Shown: one piece after another, positions 19,535-28,798 of the stretch
Position numbering within the stretch: the stretch's first letter is position 1
How the letters are laid out: each line of letters opens with the position of its first letter
Assembly: GCA_023228285.1 (NCBI GenBank)
Contig: JALOBM010000003.1
Span: 18,893 to 82,892, forward strand
Origin: Candidatus Cloacimonadota bacterium
GTDB lineage: Bacteria; Cloacimonadota; Cloacimonadia; Cloacimonadales; Cloacimonadaceae
DNA: 64,000 nucleotides
Reading direction: 5' to 3'
Notes under the pieces: model-generated
Database searches by the model: none
Seen by the model: only the letters and a program-made list of their open reading frames with translations
What the model was told of the DNA's origin: nothing
Position numbers and translations under genes: made by a program

Positions 19535-20308
19535 ATGAGAAACATTATATGGATTGTTCTTATAGCCCTTATGTTGGGCTCCTGTTCGGGTGAAGACGAA
19601 ATCGGAAAGGATAACACTCCTCCGGTAAAGCCCGTTTTGATCGCTCACCGGGGTGATACCGGTGACGGTGTTTTCTTCTTGGACGAAGACACTTATATCA
19701 CATTGAACGATGAAAATAACGGTATCGACACCGTTCCAGAAGGTGACATGATCCACCTTACTTGGGAACCTTTTGTCGATAACGATCTAAGTTACTTGAA
19801 AATATACCGTTATTCCGATATCGAACCGGATCCGCTGGAGCTGGCTCAAGTCCCAGCAAGTAATCGGGACTATCTCGATCAAAATGACTTGGTGGAAAAG
19901 CACTGGTATTATTACTATATTGAACTGTTTGACATTAGCGGGAATAGCAGTATATCGGACACTGTGCATTATGCCATTCTGAGTAAGCCAGGATTGATAT
20001 CTCCGGAGAACAATGCGTATGTGAATCTTAATACTCCGGAAGGTCTCAGCTTTGTGTGGGGCTTAGCAGATGATAGTATTGGTTTCTATCGCGTTCTTGT
20101 ATGGGACGAGAACAACGATCTGCTTTGGAGTAATGATTTCGACTTGGCTACAGAAGATCCGCCTTTGTCTCTAAAGCTACCGCAGCTTAATCCCCCAATC
20201 GCATCGGGAAGCGTATTACGCTGGCGAGTAGATTACTTTGTTTTGGATGGGGATAAACAGATGTATATGGGCTCGGAATCCTTGGAACGGGTCTTTACTG
20301 TTTTATAA
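19535..20308 (+). CDS. Lipoprotein with fibronectin III-like folds
   Basis: 257 residues starting at the ATG at 19535, which has AGGAG 5 bases upstream. The longer open frame starting inside porV is rejected. The N-terminus MRNIIWIVLIALMLGSCSG is a lipoprotein signal with lipobox LGSC. The mature part looks like two fibronectin type III-like modules (about 45-150 and 155-257), with motifs such as IHLTWEPF and FVWGLADD. It is the last gene of the C25-porV group and may be a surface partner of that system. Function unknown. Confidence 0.8.
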   Translation: MRNIIWIVLIALMLGSCSGEDEIGKDNTPPVKPVLIAHRGDTGDGVFFLDEDTYITLNDENNGIDTVPEGDMIHLTWEPFVDNDLSYLKIYRYSDIEPDPLELAQVPASNRDYLDQNDLVEKHWYYYYIELFDISGNSSISDTVHYAILSKPGLISPENNAYVNLNTPEGLSFVWGLADDSIGFYRVLVWDENNDLLWSNDFDLATEDPPLSLKLPQLNPPIASGSVLRWRVDYFVLDGDKQMYMGSESLERVFTVL

Positions 20309-20734
20309 TCTAGTGACTCAAGGCATGAATGTTGTTTTGTTGTTGCACTGCCAAATTCCAATCTCCCAGATACTTCTGCCGATGATTCAGAAGCTTCATT
20401 CCTCTTTGGGTTATCGATACTTGAACCTGATATCATCGGGTGATCATCGGGTGAGCACAGGATGATAACACCTTGATATCAGCTTCAACACTGGATCGAA
20501 CAAAGGGGAAGATAAAAATGACTCAAAGGCTCCTTTCGGTCGCTGTAGAAATACGGAGATTGCCATCTCATGCTTGACATGACACTAGACTCGTCTTGGA
20601 AATCCCATGATTTGCTCAAGAGTGTAACCAGCCCGATGATGTACAATACAGGTACCACAAAACAACATTATAAGAAAATGCTTGACTGGAAAGACAAGCT
20701 TAGGATTTTTACGTAAAATGCGAAAGAGGAAAAT
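20309..20734. other. 426-bp gene-free stretch before the polysaccharide-export genes
   Basis: Contains repeat P copy 2 (20424-20485) and otherwise no convincing gene. A TTGACA (about 20575) and a TTGACT (about 20682) are present, but neither has a good -10 box at 16-18 bases, so no promoter is called. The sigma factor in this genome is Bacteroidota-like, so E. coli consensus may not apply. No T-tract terminator is seen after the lipoprotein gene. Confidence 0.6.
20424..20485. repeat. Palindromic repeat P, copy 2
   Basis: 62-nt imperfect inverted repeat, AACCTGATATCATC to TTGATATCAGCTT, aligning without gaps to the other three copies. Left flank CCTCTTTGGGTT and right flank AACAAAGGGGAAG are themselves roughly complementary, so the palindrome may extend to about 110 nt here. 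Confidence 0.85.
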
Positions 20735-21217
20735 GTGAAGAAGATTCTGTTTGCGATCCTATTGATCTGTATTGGTTTAAGTCTATTTGGTCAGACCACT
20801 TCGACCTTTACACCGTCGAGCAATATTTCGGCATATACATTCGATGGCAGTAGAAGTGGGGTAGAAAAGCTCAAGATGAATACATTTATTTTGGGCCAAG
20901 TAGCAAAACCAGGGCTCTATGTAGTGCCGGACGACACTGATTTTCTTACCTTGCTGGCTCTGGCCGGTGGTCCAAAGGAAGACGCAAAGCTCTCAAAAAT
21001 CAGGATAGTACGACCCAGCGAAGAAGGGGAAAAAGTAGTGTGGGTGAACTTTAAAAAGTACATGGAAACCGGAGATGCGGCATTGATTCCAGTAATGAAG
21101 CCCGGTGACACCATCGTCGTTTCCGGAACAATATTCTATGCATTCTCAAGAGTGGCAGATTTCCTCTCGAAAGCAGCAGTCACACTCAGCGTGTACAATC
21201 TTGTTACTGGATTATAA
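20735..21217 (+). CDS. Secreted SLBB-domain protein, polysaccharide-export type
   Basis: 160 residues starting with GTG at 20735 (GAGGA 4 bases upstream). It has a signal peptide (MKKILFAILLICIGLSLFG) and one SLBB domain (about 48-130: ILGQVAKPGLYVVPDDTDFL, then LALAGGPKEDAKLSKIRIVR), the soluble ligand-binding beta-grasp found in Wza-type exporters. A hydrophobic C-terminal segment follows. The Poly_export domain of full Wza is absent, so it is a minimal relative. It is 18 bases upstream of a Wzc-like tyrosine kinase, the usual partner, so a role in export or sensing of an extracellular polysaccharide is inferred. Confidence 0.82.
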   Translation: MKKILFAILLICIGLSLFGQTTSTFTPSSNISAYTFDGSRSGVEKLKMNTFILGQVAKPGLYVVPDDTDFLTLLALAGGPKEDAKLSKIRIVRPSEEGEKVVWVNFKKYMETGDAALIPVMKPGDTIVVSGTIFYAFSRVADFLSKAAVTLSVYNLVTGL

Positions 21218-21235
21218 TCTCTAAGGAAGGCATAA

Positions 21236-23524
21236 GTGGAAAATCAATATCAAAACCAACAGCCCTTGCAAGACGAAATTAAACTTTCAGATTATATACG
21301 GATAATCCTGCAATACCGCTATCTGATCGTATTGGTATTTGTGCTCGTGATGGCAGTTACAATTGTATATACTGCAAGACAAGACAAGATCTATTCAGCT
21401 TCTTCACGCATCATGCTGGAAGACCAGAATCAAGGAGCGGAATTCCTCTTTATGGGTGCTTCCGGGATGGGAAAAAACAGCATCAACAATCAGATTGAGA
21501 TCATAAAAAGCCGTCCCACTCTCACCTTAGCTTGGGAAATCATGAAAAAGTATCCCGATTGGGATCTTTTCCCCATAGCATCCCGTGAGAATCCTGCTGC
21601 GGCACTAGACGAAGTGAAGGTGGAATCCAAACGTGAAACAGATCTTCTCACTATTTCCATAGAATCCACTAGCCCGTCTGAAGCACAAGCCGCCGTGAAT
21701 GCCATAGCCGAAGCTATTCAGCAGCAAAACACTCAATTTGCGCGCTTGGAATACACTACTATCCGGGAGTTCCTGGAAACTCAGTTGGATGCCATCAGCA
21801 GGCGCTTACAGGCTTCTGAGAATGATTTGAGGGAGTTCAAGAACTTAAACCGCCTTACTGAATTAACCGCTGAAACAGAAAAACTGATCGAACAATCTTC
21901 CGAGCTTGAAGCCGAATTGGAGGCTTCTCTCACGGATATGGCCGTGAAAGCCAAAAGCCTGGACTTGATAACCAAGCAATTGCGAGATCAAGATTCCCTT
22001 TTGGTCGATATCGACAACATGATCAAGACGCCATACATCACAGAGTTGCGGAAACAAGTGGTGGAAACTCAAGCGCTCATCACCAAGCTACTCACCAAAA
22101 ACGAATATCCTCTGGATCATCCCCAGATATTACTCCTGAATCGTGAATTGGAGAATACGCGGGCAAACTTGGATCGGGAAATACGCAAGCTAGTAAGTGT
22201 ATCCATTTCCGCGGATCCTCTTTCCACCAGAAGTGACTTAGTAAATCGCTTGCTTCAGGCCAATGTGGATATGGAATTAGCCCGTACCAGAGTGAATGGC
22301 TTGGAACAAACTAAAGAGATGTATGAACAGCGCATTATCTCTTTACCCAACACCGAGCTTGAGTTGGCGAGACTTTCCCGGAACATGATGCTGGATAGTA
22401 AGATCCATGGCATTATGATGGAGAAGTATGAAGATGCCAAGATAGCCGAGCAAGCAAAAGTGGGAAATATCCGTATCATCGATTATGCTACTCGTCCGGA
22501 TGTTCCCATCAAACCCCGGGTATCGATGAACATTCTTGTCGGTATCATCCTGGGTCTTGGTTTGGGCGTTGGTGCTGCTTTCCTGGTACATTCTCTGGAT
22601 ACGAAACTGCGTACACTGGAAGACATGGAAAGCTTTGTAAGACTACCGATTGTGGGTACTATCCCCGTTATTCGTGAAGCTGAAAGCAAACTTGCTGAAT
22701 TTAACGATATGATCGAGAAAAGCGAGGGAGAAGCCCGGGCACAATTGGCAAAATCCATGCACTTCGTGATGCAGCAACTGGTTTCGCACTATGCTCCCAA
22801 ATCCCCCATTGCAGAAGCATATCGTACACTGCGTACAAACATTCTATCCCGTAAAGCCGAGGGCAGTACTTCCCTTTTGGTTACTTCCTCTGGTCCCAAA
22901 GAAGGTAAATCCACTTCTATAGCGAACCTTGCCATCACTTTGGCGCAGATGAACTCAAGAGTGGTTTTGGTGGATATGGATATGAGACGTCCTACCATTC
23001 ATACCAGGTTTGATCTGGATAAAGAGAACGGTTCCAGCGACTATCTTATCGATGCAGATTTGAAGGTGGAACAAGTGGTAAAAGAATCCGGCATCATGAA
23101 TCTGGATATCATTACCAGCGGATTTGTGCCGCCCAACCCCTCTGAATTGATTGCCTCAAACAGATTTGACCAGATGATCAGAGAGCTCAAATCCATGTAT
23201 GACTACATACTCTTTGATACTCCGCCCGTGATCGCTGTAACGGACGCTCTGATCCTTACCAAAAAGGTCGATATGACCTTTGTAGTTGTTCGGTGCGGAT
23301 TCACCGATAAGGGCATCATCAAACGCACTAAAGAACTAATGGAGAACATCGATGCCAGGATCGACGGAATCATCGTTAACGGCATCTACGTCCAAAAGTA
23401 CTATAACAAGCAGAACTACTACTATTATTACTACTATTATTACTATTACTATGGTGATGAGGTACCCAAAAAGCAACGGAAGAATGTTAACCGCTTCTTA
23501 CGCAAAAATAAATCTATTTCTTGA
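21236..23524 (+). CDS. Wzc-like polysaccharide co-polymerase / BY-kinase with 12-Tyr tail
   Basis: 762 residues, GTG start with AAGGAAGG upstream. A Wzz domain (TM1 about 30-48) is followed by a long coiled-coil periplasmic region (about 160-400), TM2 (about 425-448), and a cytoplasmic bacterial tyrosine kinase domain. The kinase has Walker A GPKEGKSTS (about 553-561), Walker A' VVLVDMDMRRP and Walker B YILFDTPP. The C-terminal tyrosine cluster is extreme: Tyr722-723 and then twelve consecutive Tyr (728-739), followed by a basic tail. Such clusters are autophosphorylated in trans and control polymer length and export. The last 41 bases overlap ispE. No glycosyltransferases are nearby. Confidence 0.92.
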   Translation: MENQYQNQQPLQDEIKLSDYIRIILQYRYLIVLVFVLVMAVTIVYTARQDKIYSASSRIMLEDQNQGAEFLFMGASGMGKNSINNQIEIIKSRPTLTLAWEIMKKYPDWDLFPIASRENPAAALDEVKVESKRETDLLTISIESTSPSEAQAAVNAIAEAIQQQNTQFARLEYTTIREFLETQLDAISRRLQASENDLREFKNLNRLTELTAETEKLIEQSSELEAELEASLTDMAVKAKSLDLITKQLRDQDSLLVDIDNMIKTPYITELRKQVVETQALITKLLTKNEYPLDHPQILLLNRELENTRANLDREIRKLVSVSISADPLSTRSDLVNRLLQANVDMELARTRVNGLEQTKEMYEQRIISLPNTELELARLSRNMMLDSKIHGIMMEKYEDAKIAEQAKVGNIRIIDYATRPDVPIKPRVSMNILVGIILGLGLGVGAAFLVHSLDTKLRTLEDMESFVRLPIVGTIPVIREAESKLAEFNDMIEKSEGEARAQLAKSMHFVMQQLVSHYAPKSPIAEAYRTLRTNILSRKAEGSTSLLVTSSGPKEGKSTSIANLAITLAQMNSRVVLVDMDMRRPTIHTRFDLDKENGSSDYLIDADLKVEQVVKESGIMNLDIITSGFVPPNPSELIASNRFDQMIRELKSMYDYILFDTPPVIAVTDALILTKKVDMTFVVVRCGFTDKGIIKRTKELMENIDARIDGIIVNGIYVQKYYNKQNYYYYYYYYYYYYGDEVPKKQRKNVNRFLRKNKSIS

Positions 23525-24329
23525 GATACTGGGACGCCTTCCCGGTAACTACCACCAGGTCAATACTGTACTCAGCAGTATTGACCTTTTTGACAGTATC
23601 AAATATGCTTTGACAAAAAGTAGGGCCATAATACTGTGGTCTTCTATTGCTGAACTAGACGGTCAAAGCAATCTCATCTACCGGATAGCCAAGTATTTAC
23701 AAGATGAGTACAAAGTTGACTGCGGTGTGGATATTCACTTGAAAAAGAGGATTCCCATAGCAGCCGGTTTAGGTGGAGGAAGCTCCAATGCTGCTAATGC
23801 TATTGAGTCACTTGATCGCCTTTGGCAATTGAACCTTGATCCGGCTGCAAAAGAACGCATTGCTGCCATGTTTGGCAGCGATATCAACTTCTTTCTGCAC
23901 GGCGGAACGGCCCTTGGTGAAAATAGAGGTGAAAAGATATCCCCAATGGATGATATCAAGATTGATAACATTTTGTTGGTGAATCCCGGCATTGCTATCT
24001 CTGCCGGTACTGCTTATGGCGCTGTGGAACTCCCTGTTCCCGGCGAGGCAAAGCTGTTTGATGCCCTTCACCCTATTGCCACGATGTATAACAGACTTGA
24101 ACCCGGTGTACGCAAGCTATACCCAGAAGTTGATCGCTTATTGATCGAGCTTGATGATTTCGGTGCAATCAAGAGTATGTTAAGCGGAAGTGGTTCCACC
24201 TGCTTTGGAATTTTTGAAGACGTAAAGACAGCTGAGTTATGCGCAGCTCACTTTGCACAAAAGGGTTATTTTACCCATCTAACCAGAACCAAAACACGAA
24301 GAGAGTACCAAAGATGTTTTCAAAGTTAA
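23484..24329 (+). CDS. ispE: 4-diphosphocytidyl-2-C-methyl-D-erythritol kinase
   Basis: GHMP-family kinase of the non-mevalonate (MEP) isoprenoid pathway. The start at ATG 23484 gives 281 residues, the family norm, and begins MLTASYAKINLFLEILGRLP, the conserved IspE opening. The longer frame upstream is the shadow of the Tyr-rich end of the kinase gene. The ATP-binding GHMP motif IPIAAGLGGGSSNAAN is at about 88-103 and the C-terminal LSGSGSTCFGIF is present. It overlaps the kinase gene by 41 bases and prs by 16, so the genes are tightly coupled. Confidence 0.93.
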   Translation: MLTASYAKINLFLEILGRLPGNYHQVNTVLSSIDLFDSIKYALTKSRAIILWSSIAELDGQSNLIYRIAKYLQDEYKVDCGVDIHLKKRIPIAAGLGGGSSNAANAIESLDRLWQLNLDPAAKERIAAMFGSDINFFLHGGTALGENRGEKISPMDDIKIDNILLVNPGIAISAGTAYGAVELPVPGEAKLFDALHPIATMYNRLEPGVRKLYPEVDRLLIELDDFGAIKSMLSGSGSTCFGIFEDVKTAELCAAHFAQKGYFTHLTRTKTRREYQRCFQS

Positions 24330-25261
24330 AACTAATCACGGGTAATGCGAACCTACCTTTAGCGGAGGAAGTAGCAAGACATGCAGGCATCCCTTTGGGC
24401 GACATAGATTTGTTTAAGTTTTCGAACGACGAATCCTTCGTGAAGATCAACGACAATGTGCGAGGTGCTGATGTCTTTGTGATCCAGCCCACCAGTTATC
24501 CGGTAAACGATAACCTGATGGATTTGCTGATTATTATTGACGCTCTGAAACGAGCCAGTGCCCAAAGAATCAACTGCGTGATACCCTATTATGCTTATGC
24601 TCGCAGCGACAAGAAAGACCAGCCCCGAGTGCCAATCACGGCAAAACTGGTGGCTGATCTCATTACTGTGGCAGGAGCAGATCGCGTGGTTACGGTTGAT
24701 TTGCATGCTGACCAGATTCAGGGATTCTTCAATATCCCAGTGGATCATCTCTATGCCATTCCGTCTTTTGCTCGCTATTTTAAGAGCATAATGCAGATGG
24801 AAGACATCGTAGTGGTTTCTCCTGATTCTGGAGGGGCAAACCGCGCACGAGCACTGGCCAAGAGGCTTAATTGTGGCCTGGCAATCGGAGATAAAAGACG
24901 TAGCGGAAACAACGATCAAACAGAGCTGTTGAACATCATTGGTGACGTTGCCGGGAAGACAGCTATCCTATACGACGACATCATCGATACAGGAGGCAGT
25001 TTGATCAAAGTTGCCAAAGCATTGCAGGAACAAGGAGCCAAAAAGATCTTTGCCGCTTGCACTCACGGAGTATTATCCGGCAAAGCGGTTAACCTCATAG
25101 AAGCATCTCCTATTGAGAAGCTTTTTGTTACAAACACGATCAAGCTGGATGAACACAAACGAAGCTGCCAGAAGATTGTACAACTCTCCATTGCGGAAAT
25201 GTTGGCAATTGCCATCAAAAAAATCCACATTGGTGAATCCATAAGCCTGTTATTTAGATAG
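24314..25261 (+). CDS. prs: Ribose-phosphate pyrophosphokinase
   Basis: PRPP synthase, which makes 5-phosphoribosyl diphosphate for nucleotide, His and Trp synthesis. The start at ATG 24314 gives 315 residues, the usual length; the upstream extension is ispE read in another frame. Motifs: the N-terminal LKLITGNANLPLAEEVA, PYYAYARSDKKDQPR (ATP flexible region), the VDLHADQIQGFF metal site and the PRPP-binding loop ILYDDIIDTGGS. It overlaps ispE by 16 bases and is followed 19 bases later by rplY, an order seen in many bacteria (ispE-prs-rplY-pth). Confidence 0.95.
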   Translation: MFSKLKLITGNANLPLAEEVARHAGIPLGDIDLFKFSNDESFVKINDNVRGADVFVIQPTSYPVNDNLMDLLIIIDALKRASAQRINCVIPYYAYARSDKKDQPRVPITAKLVADLITVAGADRVVTVDLHADQIQGFFNIPVDHLYAIPSFARYFKSIMQMEDIVVVSPDSGGANRARALAKRLNCGLAIGDKRRSGNNDQTELLNIIGDVAGKTAILYDDIIDTGGSLIKVAKALQEQGAKKIFAACTHGVLSGKAVNLIEASPIEKLFVTNTIKLDEHKRSCQKIVQLSIAEMLAIAIKKIHIGESISLLFR

Positions 25262-25280
25262 TAAATAAATGGAGGAATAA

Positions 25281-25889
25281 ATGATATTTACTCTTACCGC
25301 AGAAACAAGAAACACCGTAAAGAAAAGTGACCTTACTCAGTTACGCGCCAGCGGAATGATCCCAGCAGTTCTATATGGTGGAGGAATGGAAGCGCTGAAG
25401 CTTTCCATAAACAGCAATGAATTTATAAAGTGCTACAAAAAGAGCTTTACGGATCTGGCCTTCTACGAGCTGAATCTGGATGGCAAGAAGTACCACACTA
25501 TATTGAAAGACAAGCAAATGCACCCTGTACGCAGAGACTTTTTGCATCTTGATTTCTTCGTAGTGGATGCAGAAAGCACCATCGAAGTAGATATCCCCGT
25601 AGCCTACACGGGAGAAGCAGCCGGAATCAAGGAAGGCGGTTTCATGGATATAATCCAACGTACGGTAAAAGTGGTATGCAAAGCTAATGACGTTCCAGAA
25701 GGTTTGGAACTGAATGTAAGCGAAATGAAAGTTGGAGATACCAAACATATCGGAGATCTGCCCAAGGGAACTTGGCATTACAAAGAGGCCGATGATGTCA
25801 CTCTTGTGGTTATCCATGCGAAAGCATCAGCCCTACCTGATACTCCCGCTGAAGAAGCTCCTTCTGCAGAGAAAAAAGAAGAAGCTTAG
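25281..25889 (+). CDS. rplY: 50S ribosomal protein L25/CTC
   Basis: Binds 5S rRNA in the large subunit. The 202 residues put it in the long CTC (general stress protein) form: an N-terminal L25 domain (about 3-92, LTAETRNTVKKSDLTQLRAS at the start) plus the C-terminal TL5-type beta domain (VDIPVAYTGEAAGIKEGGF, GDLPKG) and an acidic Ala/Glu tail. GGAGG lies 6 bases before the ATG. It sits between prs and pth, its usual place. Confidence 0.94.
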   Translation: MIFTLTAETRNTVKKSDLTQLRASGMIPAVLYGGGMEALKLSINSNEFIKCYKKSFTDLAFYELNLDGKKYHTILKDKQMHPVRRDFLHLDFFVVDAESTIEVDIPVAYTGEAAGIKEGGFMDIIQRTVKVVCKANDVPEGLELNVSEMKVGDTKHIGDLPKGTWHYKEADDVTLVVIHAKASALPDTPAEEAPSAEKKEEA

Positions 25890-25897
25890 AACGCAGA

Positions 25898-26500
25898 ATG
25901 AAGTTGATCCTGGCTTTGGGGAATCATCCTCCCCGCTACCAAAAGACCAGACACAATATTGGTTTTATTGCTTTGAACCGATGGGCTCTTACGCATAACT
26001 TGAGCTTCAGTCATAGTGAGCTTTACGATTATATTGTGTATAGACAGGTAGTAGCGATCAAACCCAGGACCTTCATGAATCTAGTTGAAAAGGCTCTCAA
26101 AGAGGTACTATTACGCTGGAAAATCTCCGAGATTCTAGTTTTGCACGATGATATCGAACTGGCTCCAGCACATCTGCGGATTCGCAGCGGTGGGGGAGAT
26201 GGCGGGCACAACGGCCTGAAATCCCTATTCAATGTGATGCCTCCTTCAGACCTGAAGAGAATCAGGATTGGAATTGGGCGCTCACAAAGCCTTCCAGCCG
26301 ACAAATATGTCCTGGACGAATTTGCCGATGAAGAGCTGGCTGCTTATGACGAGAGTCTATCCTTGGTGTCCAGATTTCTAGATACCTATGTAAGTGATGA
26401 CTTCAACGCTATGTTGAACGAATATAGTAAATGGAAAAAATCCTATTCCGATGGCAAGAACGTCGGAATCAAAAGTCCAAAGGAGGAAAAGGATGATTAA
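25898..26500 (+). CDS. pth: Peptidyl-tRNA hydrolase
   Basis: Releases peptides from prematurely dropped peptidyl-tRNA. 200 residues. Active-site signatures are N-terminal LILALGNHPPRYQKTRHNIG (the catalytic His in TRHN, about residue 19), KPRTFMN, the LHDD segment with the Asp and the GGGDGGHNGLKS loop. The C-terminal tail is lysine-rich. The opening reads GNHPPRY where most homologues have GNPGxxY. It overlaps rpsF by 8 bases. Confidence 0.94.
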   Translation: MKLILALGNHPPRYQKTRHNIGFIALNRWALTHNLSFSHSELYDYIVYRQVVAIKPRTFMNLVEKALKEVLLRWKISEILVLHDDIELAPAHLRIRSGGGDGGHNGLKSLFNVMPPSDLKRIRIGIGRSQSLPADKYVLDEFADEELAAYDESLSLVSRFLDTYVSDDFNAMLNEYSKWKKSYSDGKNVGIKSPKEEKDD

Positions 26501-26786
26501 AGATTACGAACTCATGATGATTTTATCTCCAAAGCTTTCCGCTGAAAAAGCAGATGCAGCCCATGATGCTGCTCTTAGCCTTTTGCGTGAAGCCGGTGCT
26601 GAGATCATCAAGACTGATGCTTGGGGAAAGCGCATGCTTGCGTATCCCATCGAAAAGCATCTGGAAGCGTATTATTATGTGAACTACATGAAGATGGACA
26701 GCCTTGCTGTAAAGGCCATCAAACAGCAGTTCAACATCAATGAAAACATAATCCGACATATGTTCGTTGCTCATGACGAGAAATAG
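26493..26786 (+). CDS. rpsF: 30S ribosomal protein S6
   Basis: 97 residues from the ATG at 26493, with a strong AGGAGG 6 bases upstream; the longer in-frame extension inside pth is rejected. It starts MIKDYELMMILSPKLSAEKA, the usual S6 opening, followed by the KTDAWGKRMLAYPIEKH core. S6 binds S18 and 16S rRNA in the platform of the small subunit. First of the rpsF-ssb-rpsR-rplI set. Confidence 0.96.
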   Translation: MIKDYELMMILSPKLSAEKADAAHDAALSLLREAGAEIIKTDAWGKRMLAYPIEKHLEAYYYVNYMKMDSLAVKAIKQQFNINENIIRHMFVAHDEK

Positions 26787-26794
26787 GAGGAATT

Positions 26795-27241
26795 ATGGCA
26801 GACCTAAGATTACCCAGACTAAACAAGTTCATCTGCAGTGGCCGTATAGCCAATGATTTGGAACTGAAATTTACCCCCAAGGGTACCCCTGTAATCCGTA
26901 TCACTCTGGCTTCAGACAGATCTTATAAAGACGACTCTGACCAGTGGCAGACAGTAACAAGCTGGATCGATTGCGTAGCTTGGAATAAAACTGCCGAGAT
27001 GATTGCCAACACTGCCCACAAGGGTAGCGCGATCATCGTTGAAGGTCGTATTGACACCAGGAACTGGACTGATCAAAACAACCAAAACCGCAAAAGCACT
27101 GAAGTAAATGTCGAAGCAGTGCACTTCCTTGAATGGCCTCTCCGCGATGGAGAAGCTCCTCAAGGTCACAATGAAGCGCCAATGCCAAGCGAAGCGCCAG
27201 CTCATTCCAAAAGTGTCACCGACGATGATGTCCCATTTTAG
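26795..27241 (+). CDS. ssb: Single-stranded DNA-binding protein
   Basis: 148-residue SSB with one OB fold (about 6-115: [49 protein letters not shown]). A Pro/Ala/Glu-rich linker leads to the acidic protein-interaction tip DDDVPF. It works in replication, repair and recombination. It sits between rpsF and rpsR as in most bacteria, with GGAGG before the ATG. Confidence 0.96.
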   Translation: MADLRLPRLNKFICSGRIANDLELKFTPKGTPVIRITLASDRSYKDDSDQWQTVTSWIDCVAWNKTAEMIANTAHKGSAIIVEGRIDTRNWTDQNNQNRKSTEVNVEAVHFLEWPLRDGEAPQGHNEAPMPSEAPAHSKSVTDDDVPF

Positions 27242-27249
27242 GAGAAACA

Positions 27250-27486
27250 ATGAATTTCAGCGATAGAAAGAAAAAGTTCACTCGCCGTAAATACTGTAAG
27301 TTCTGTGCCAATCCTGATCTTGTAATCGATTACAAGAACATCGATCTGATGCGTCAATACACTTCTGACGTTGGTAAGATCGAAGCAGCACGTCTCACCG
27401 GAACCTGCGCCAAACACCAGCGCAAGCTTACCACCGAGATCAAACGTGCCCGTCAGATGGCTCTGATCCCTTACGTTGTAGAATAA
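27250..27486 (+). CDS. rpsR: 30S ribosomal protein S18
   Basis: 78 residues, basic, with the S18 core [20 protein letters not shown] and the C-terminal [20 protein letters not shown]. An N-terminal YCKFCANPD pair of cysteines suggests the zinc-binding variant. It starts 8 bases after ssb with AGGAG. Partner of S6 on the ribosome platform. Confidence 0.96.
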   Translation: MNFSDRKKKFTRRKYCKFCANPDLVIDYKNIDLMRQYTSDVGKIEAARLTGTCAKHQRKLTTEIKRARQMALIPYVVE

Positions 27487-27491
27487 ATACG

Positions 27492-28328
27492 ATGTTCCTG
27501 CTACCCTTCCTGAGCGGAACTATGTCGCTATTGAGTCCCTTCCTGGGGATGATAATGGTGATGTATATCAGCGCCAAAATGTTGGGCCCTGCTTTGGTAT
27601 CTCCGCAAAGAGCGATAGTATTGTTCTTTGTGATGCCGATCCTGGTTCTGCTGATGGACGGACGTCACGGAGACATTCCACTGATTGCTTCTGATGCGAT
27701 TTTTGGAGTGGGTTTGGTGATCTACGTTTTTTTGCTTACTCTCAGGCGCAATCAGGTGCTCAGTGAGGCTTTACTTGCTGGGATATTAGTGATAATAGTT
27801 TATTCACTTGCCAGGATGTACATCTTTGGCGGGATCCTAAGCAAGGCCTATTTGGAAGGGATGCAGATGATACAGGAGCAGATGCCAGCTTTCCTGGATA
27901 ATGAATACACGCAGCTTAGCGCCAGGATGTGGGAAAACTTGATGCCCGCATTCTGGGGTGTAGGGCAGATTGTTGCCCTTTTGATCGGCTATATCATCTT
28001 TCACCGCACAATCCATATACCGTTTGTGCCGGCGGATATGAAATTCACAGTATTCTACAATATCCTGATTTTGGCATCGCTTCCCTTGTATATGTTTGAA
28101 GCTACAAAGACAGTATTTGTAAACACTCTGATCCTACTCTGCACCGTGCCCTTGACCCAGGGTTTCTTCCTGGCCTGGACATTCGTATCCAGAATAGTAT
28201 CTAATAATATCATAAAAAGCATAATCATGTTTGTATTGCTGATATATGCTTTTATTCCGCTCATTCTCATCGGTTTTGCCGATAGCTGGATGAGTAGCAA
28301 CAAAACGCGTGGAGGAAATACCGCATGA
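27492..28328 (+). CDS. DUF2232-type multi-pass membrane protein
   Basis: 278 residues with about eight hydrophobic segments and few charged loops; no signal peptide. A gene of this size and hydrophobicity between rpsR and rplI is typical of the DUF2232/YybS-like family, whose function is unknown. It begins 5 bases after rpsR and overlaps rplI by 4 (ATGA), so it is co-translated with ribosomal protein genes. The family call rests on position and topology, not on a clear motif. Confidence 0.78.
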   Translation: MFLLPFLSGTMSLLSPFLGMIMVMYISAKMLGPALVSPQRAIVLFFVMPILVLLMDGRHGDIPLIASDAIFGVGLVIYVFLLTLRRNQVLSEALLAGILVIIVYSLARMYIFGGILSKAYLEGMQMIQEQMPAFLDNEYTQLSARMWENLMPAFWGVGQIVALLIGYIIFHRTIHIPFVPADMKFTVFYNILILASLPLYMFEATKTVFVNTLILLCTVPLTQGFFLAWTFVSRIVSNNIIKSIIMFVLLIYAFIPLILIGFADSWMSSNKTRGGNTA

Positions 28329-28780
28329 AAGTAATCTTGCTCGAAAACATAGAAAAATTGGGTAATCAAGGCGAAGTAGTAAACGTAAAACGGGGATATG
28401 CCAGAAACTATCTAGTCCCTAGGGACTTCGCTCGTTACGCCACACCTTATAATATGAAACGCTTGGGCAGTATTCAGGAAGAGCTCAAAGCAATAGAAGA
28501 AAAAAATATCCTGGAGTTAAAAAACCTTGCCGAAAAAATAGCTTCTGTAAAACTGACATTTAACCGCAAAGTGGATGAACAGGGAAACATGTTTGGCTCA
28601 GTTTCAGAGAACGATATCGTTCATGCCCTGAAAGCAGAGGGAGTGGACATACACCGTTCAACGGTGCAAATGGAGCACCATATCAAGGAACTGGGAGATC
28701 ATAGCATTTCCATCAGGCTACACAAAGAGGTAGTCACAAATCTGGCTTTTGTGGTTCAAGCAGAAACCGAAGTTGAATAA
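28325..28780 (+). CDS. rplI: 50S ribosomal protein L9
   Basis: 151 residues. The N-terminal rRNA-binding domain opens MKVILLENIEKLGNQGEVVN and continues VKRGYARNYLVPRDFA, followed by the long connecting helix and a C-terminal domain (ITSV-like FGSVSENDI). Length is normal. It overlaps the DUF2232 gene by 4 bases, with GGAGGAAA upstream. Confidence 0.96.
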   Translation: MKVILLENIEKLGNQGEVVNVKRGYARNYLVPRDFARYATPYNMKRLGSIQEELKAIEEKNILELKNLAEKIASVKLTFNRKVDEQGNMFGSVSENDIVHALKAEGVDIHRSTVQMEHHIKELGDHSISIRLHKEVVTNLAFVVQAETEVE

Positions 28781-28798
28781 TATTCCCGGGAGGTTCCC

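Noticed and set aside
20518-20577. Short ATG frame after AAGGGGA downstream of repeat P copy 2
   Set aside because: Only about 19 codons; the purine-rich stretch is part of the repeat flank.
23418-23455. Repeated TAC/TAT tract, looking like a short tandem repeat or CRISPR-like array
   Set aside because: It is the codon run for the kinase tyrosine tail, in frame and without spacers.
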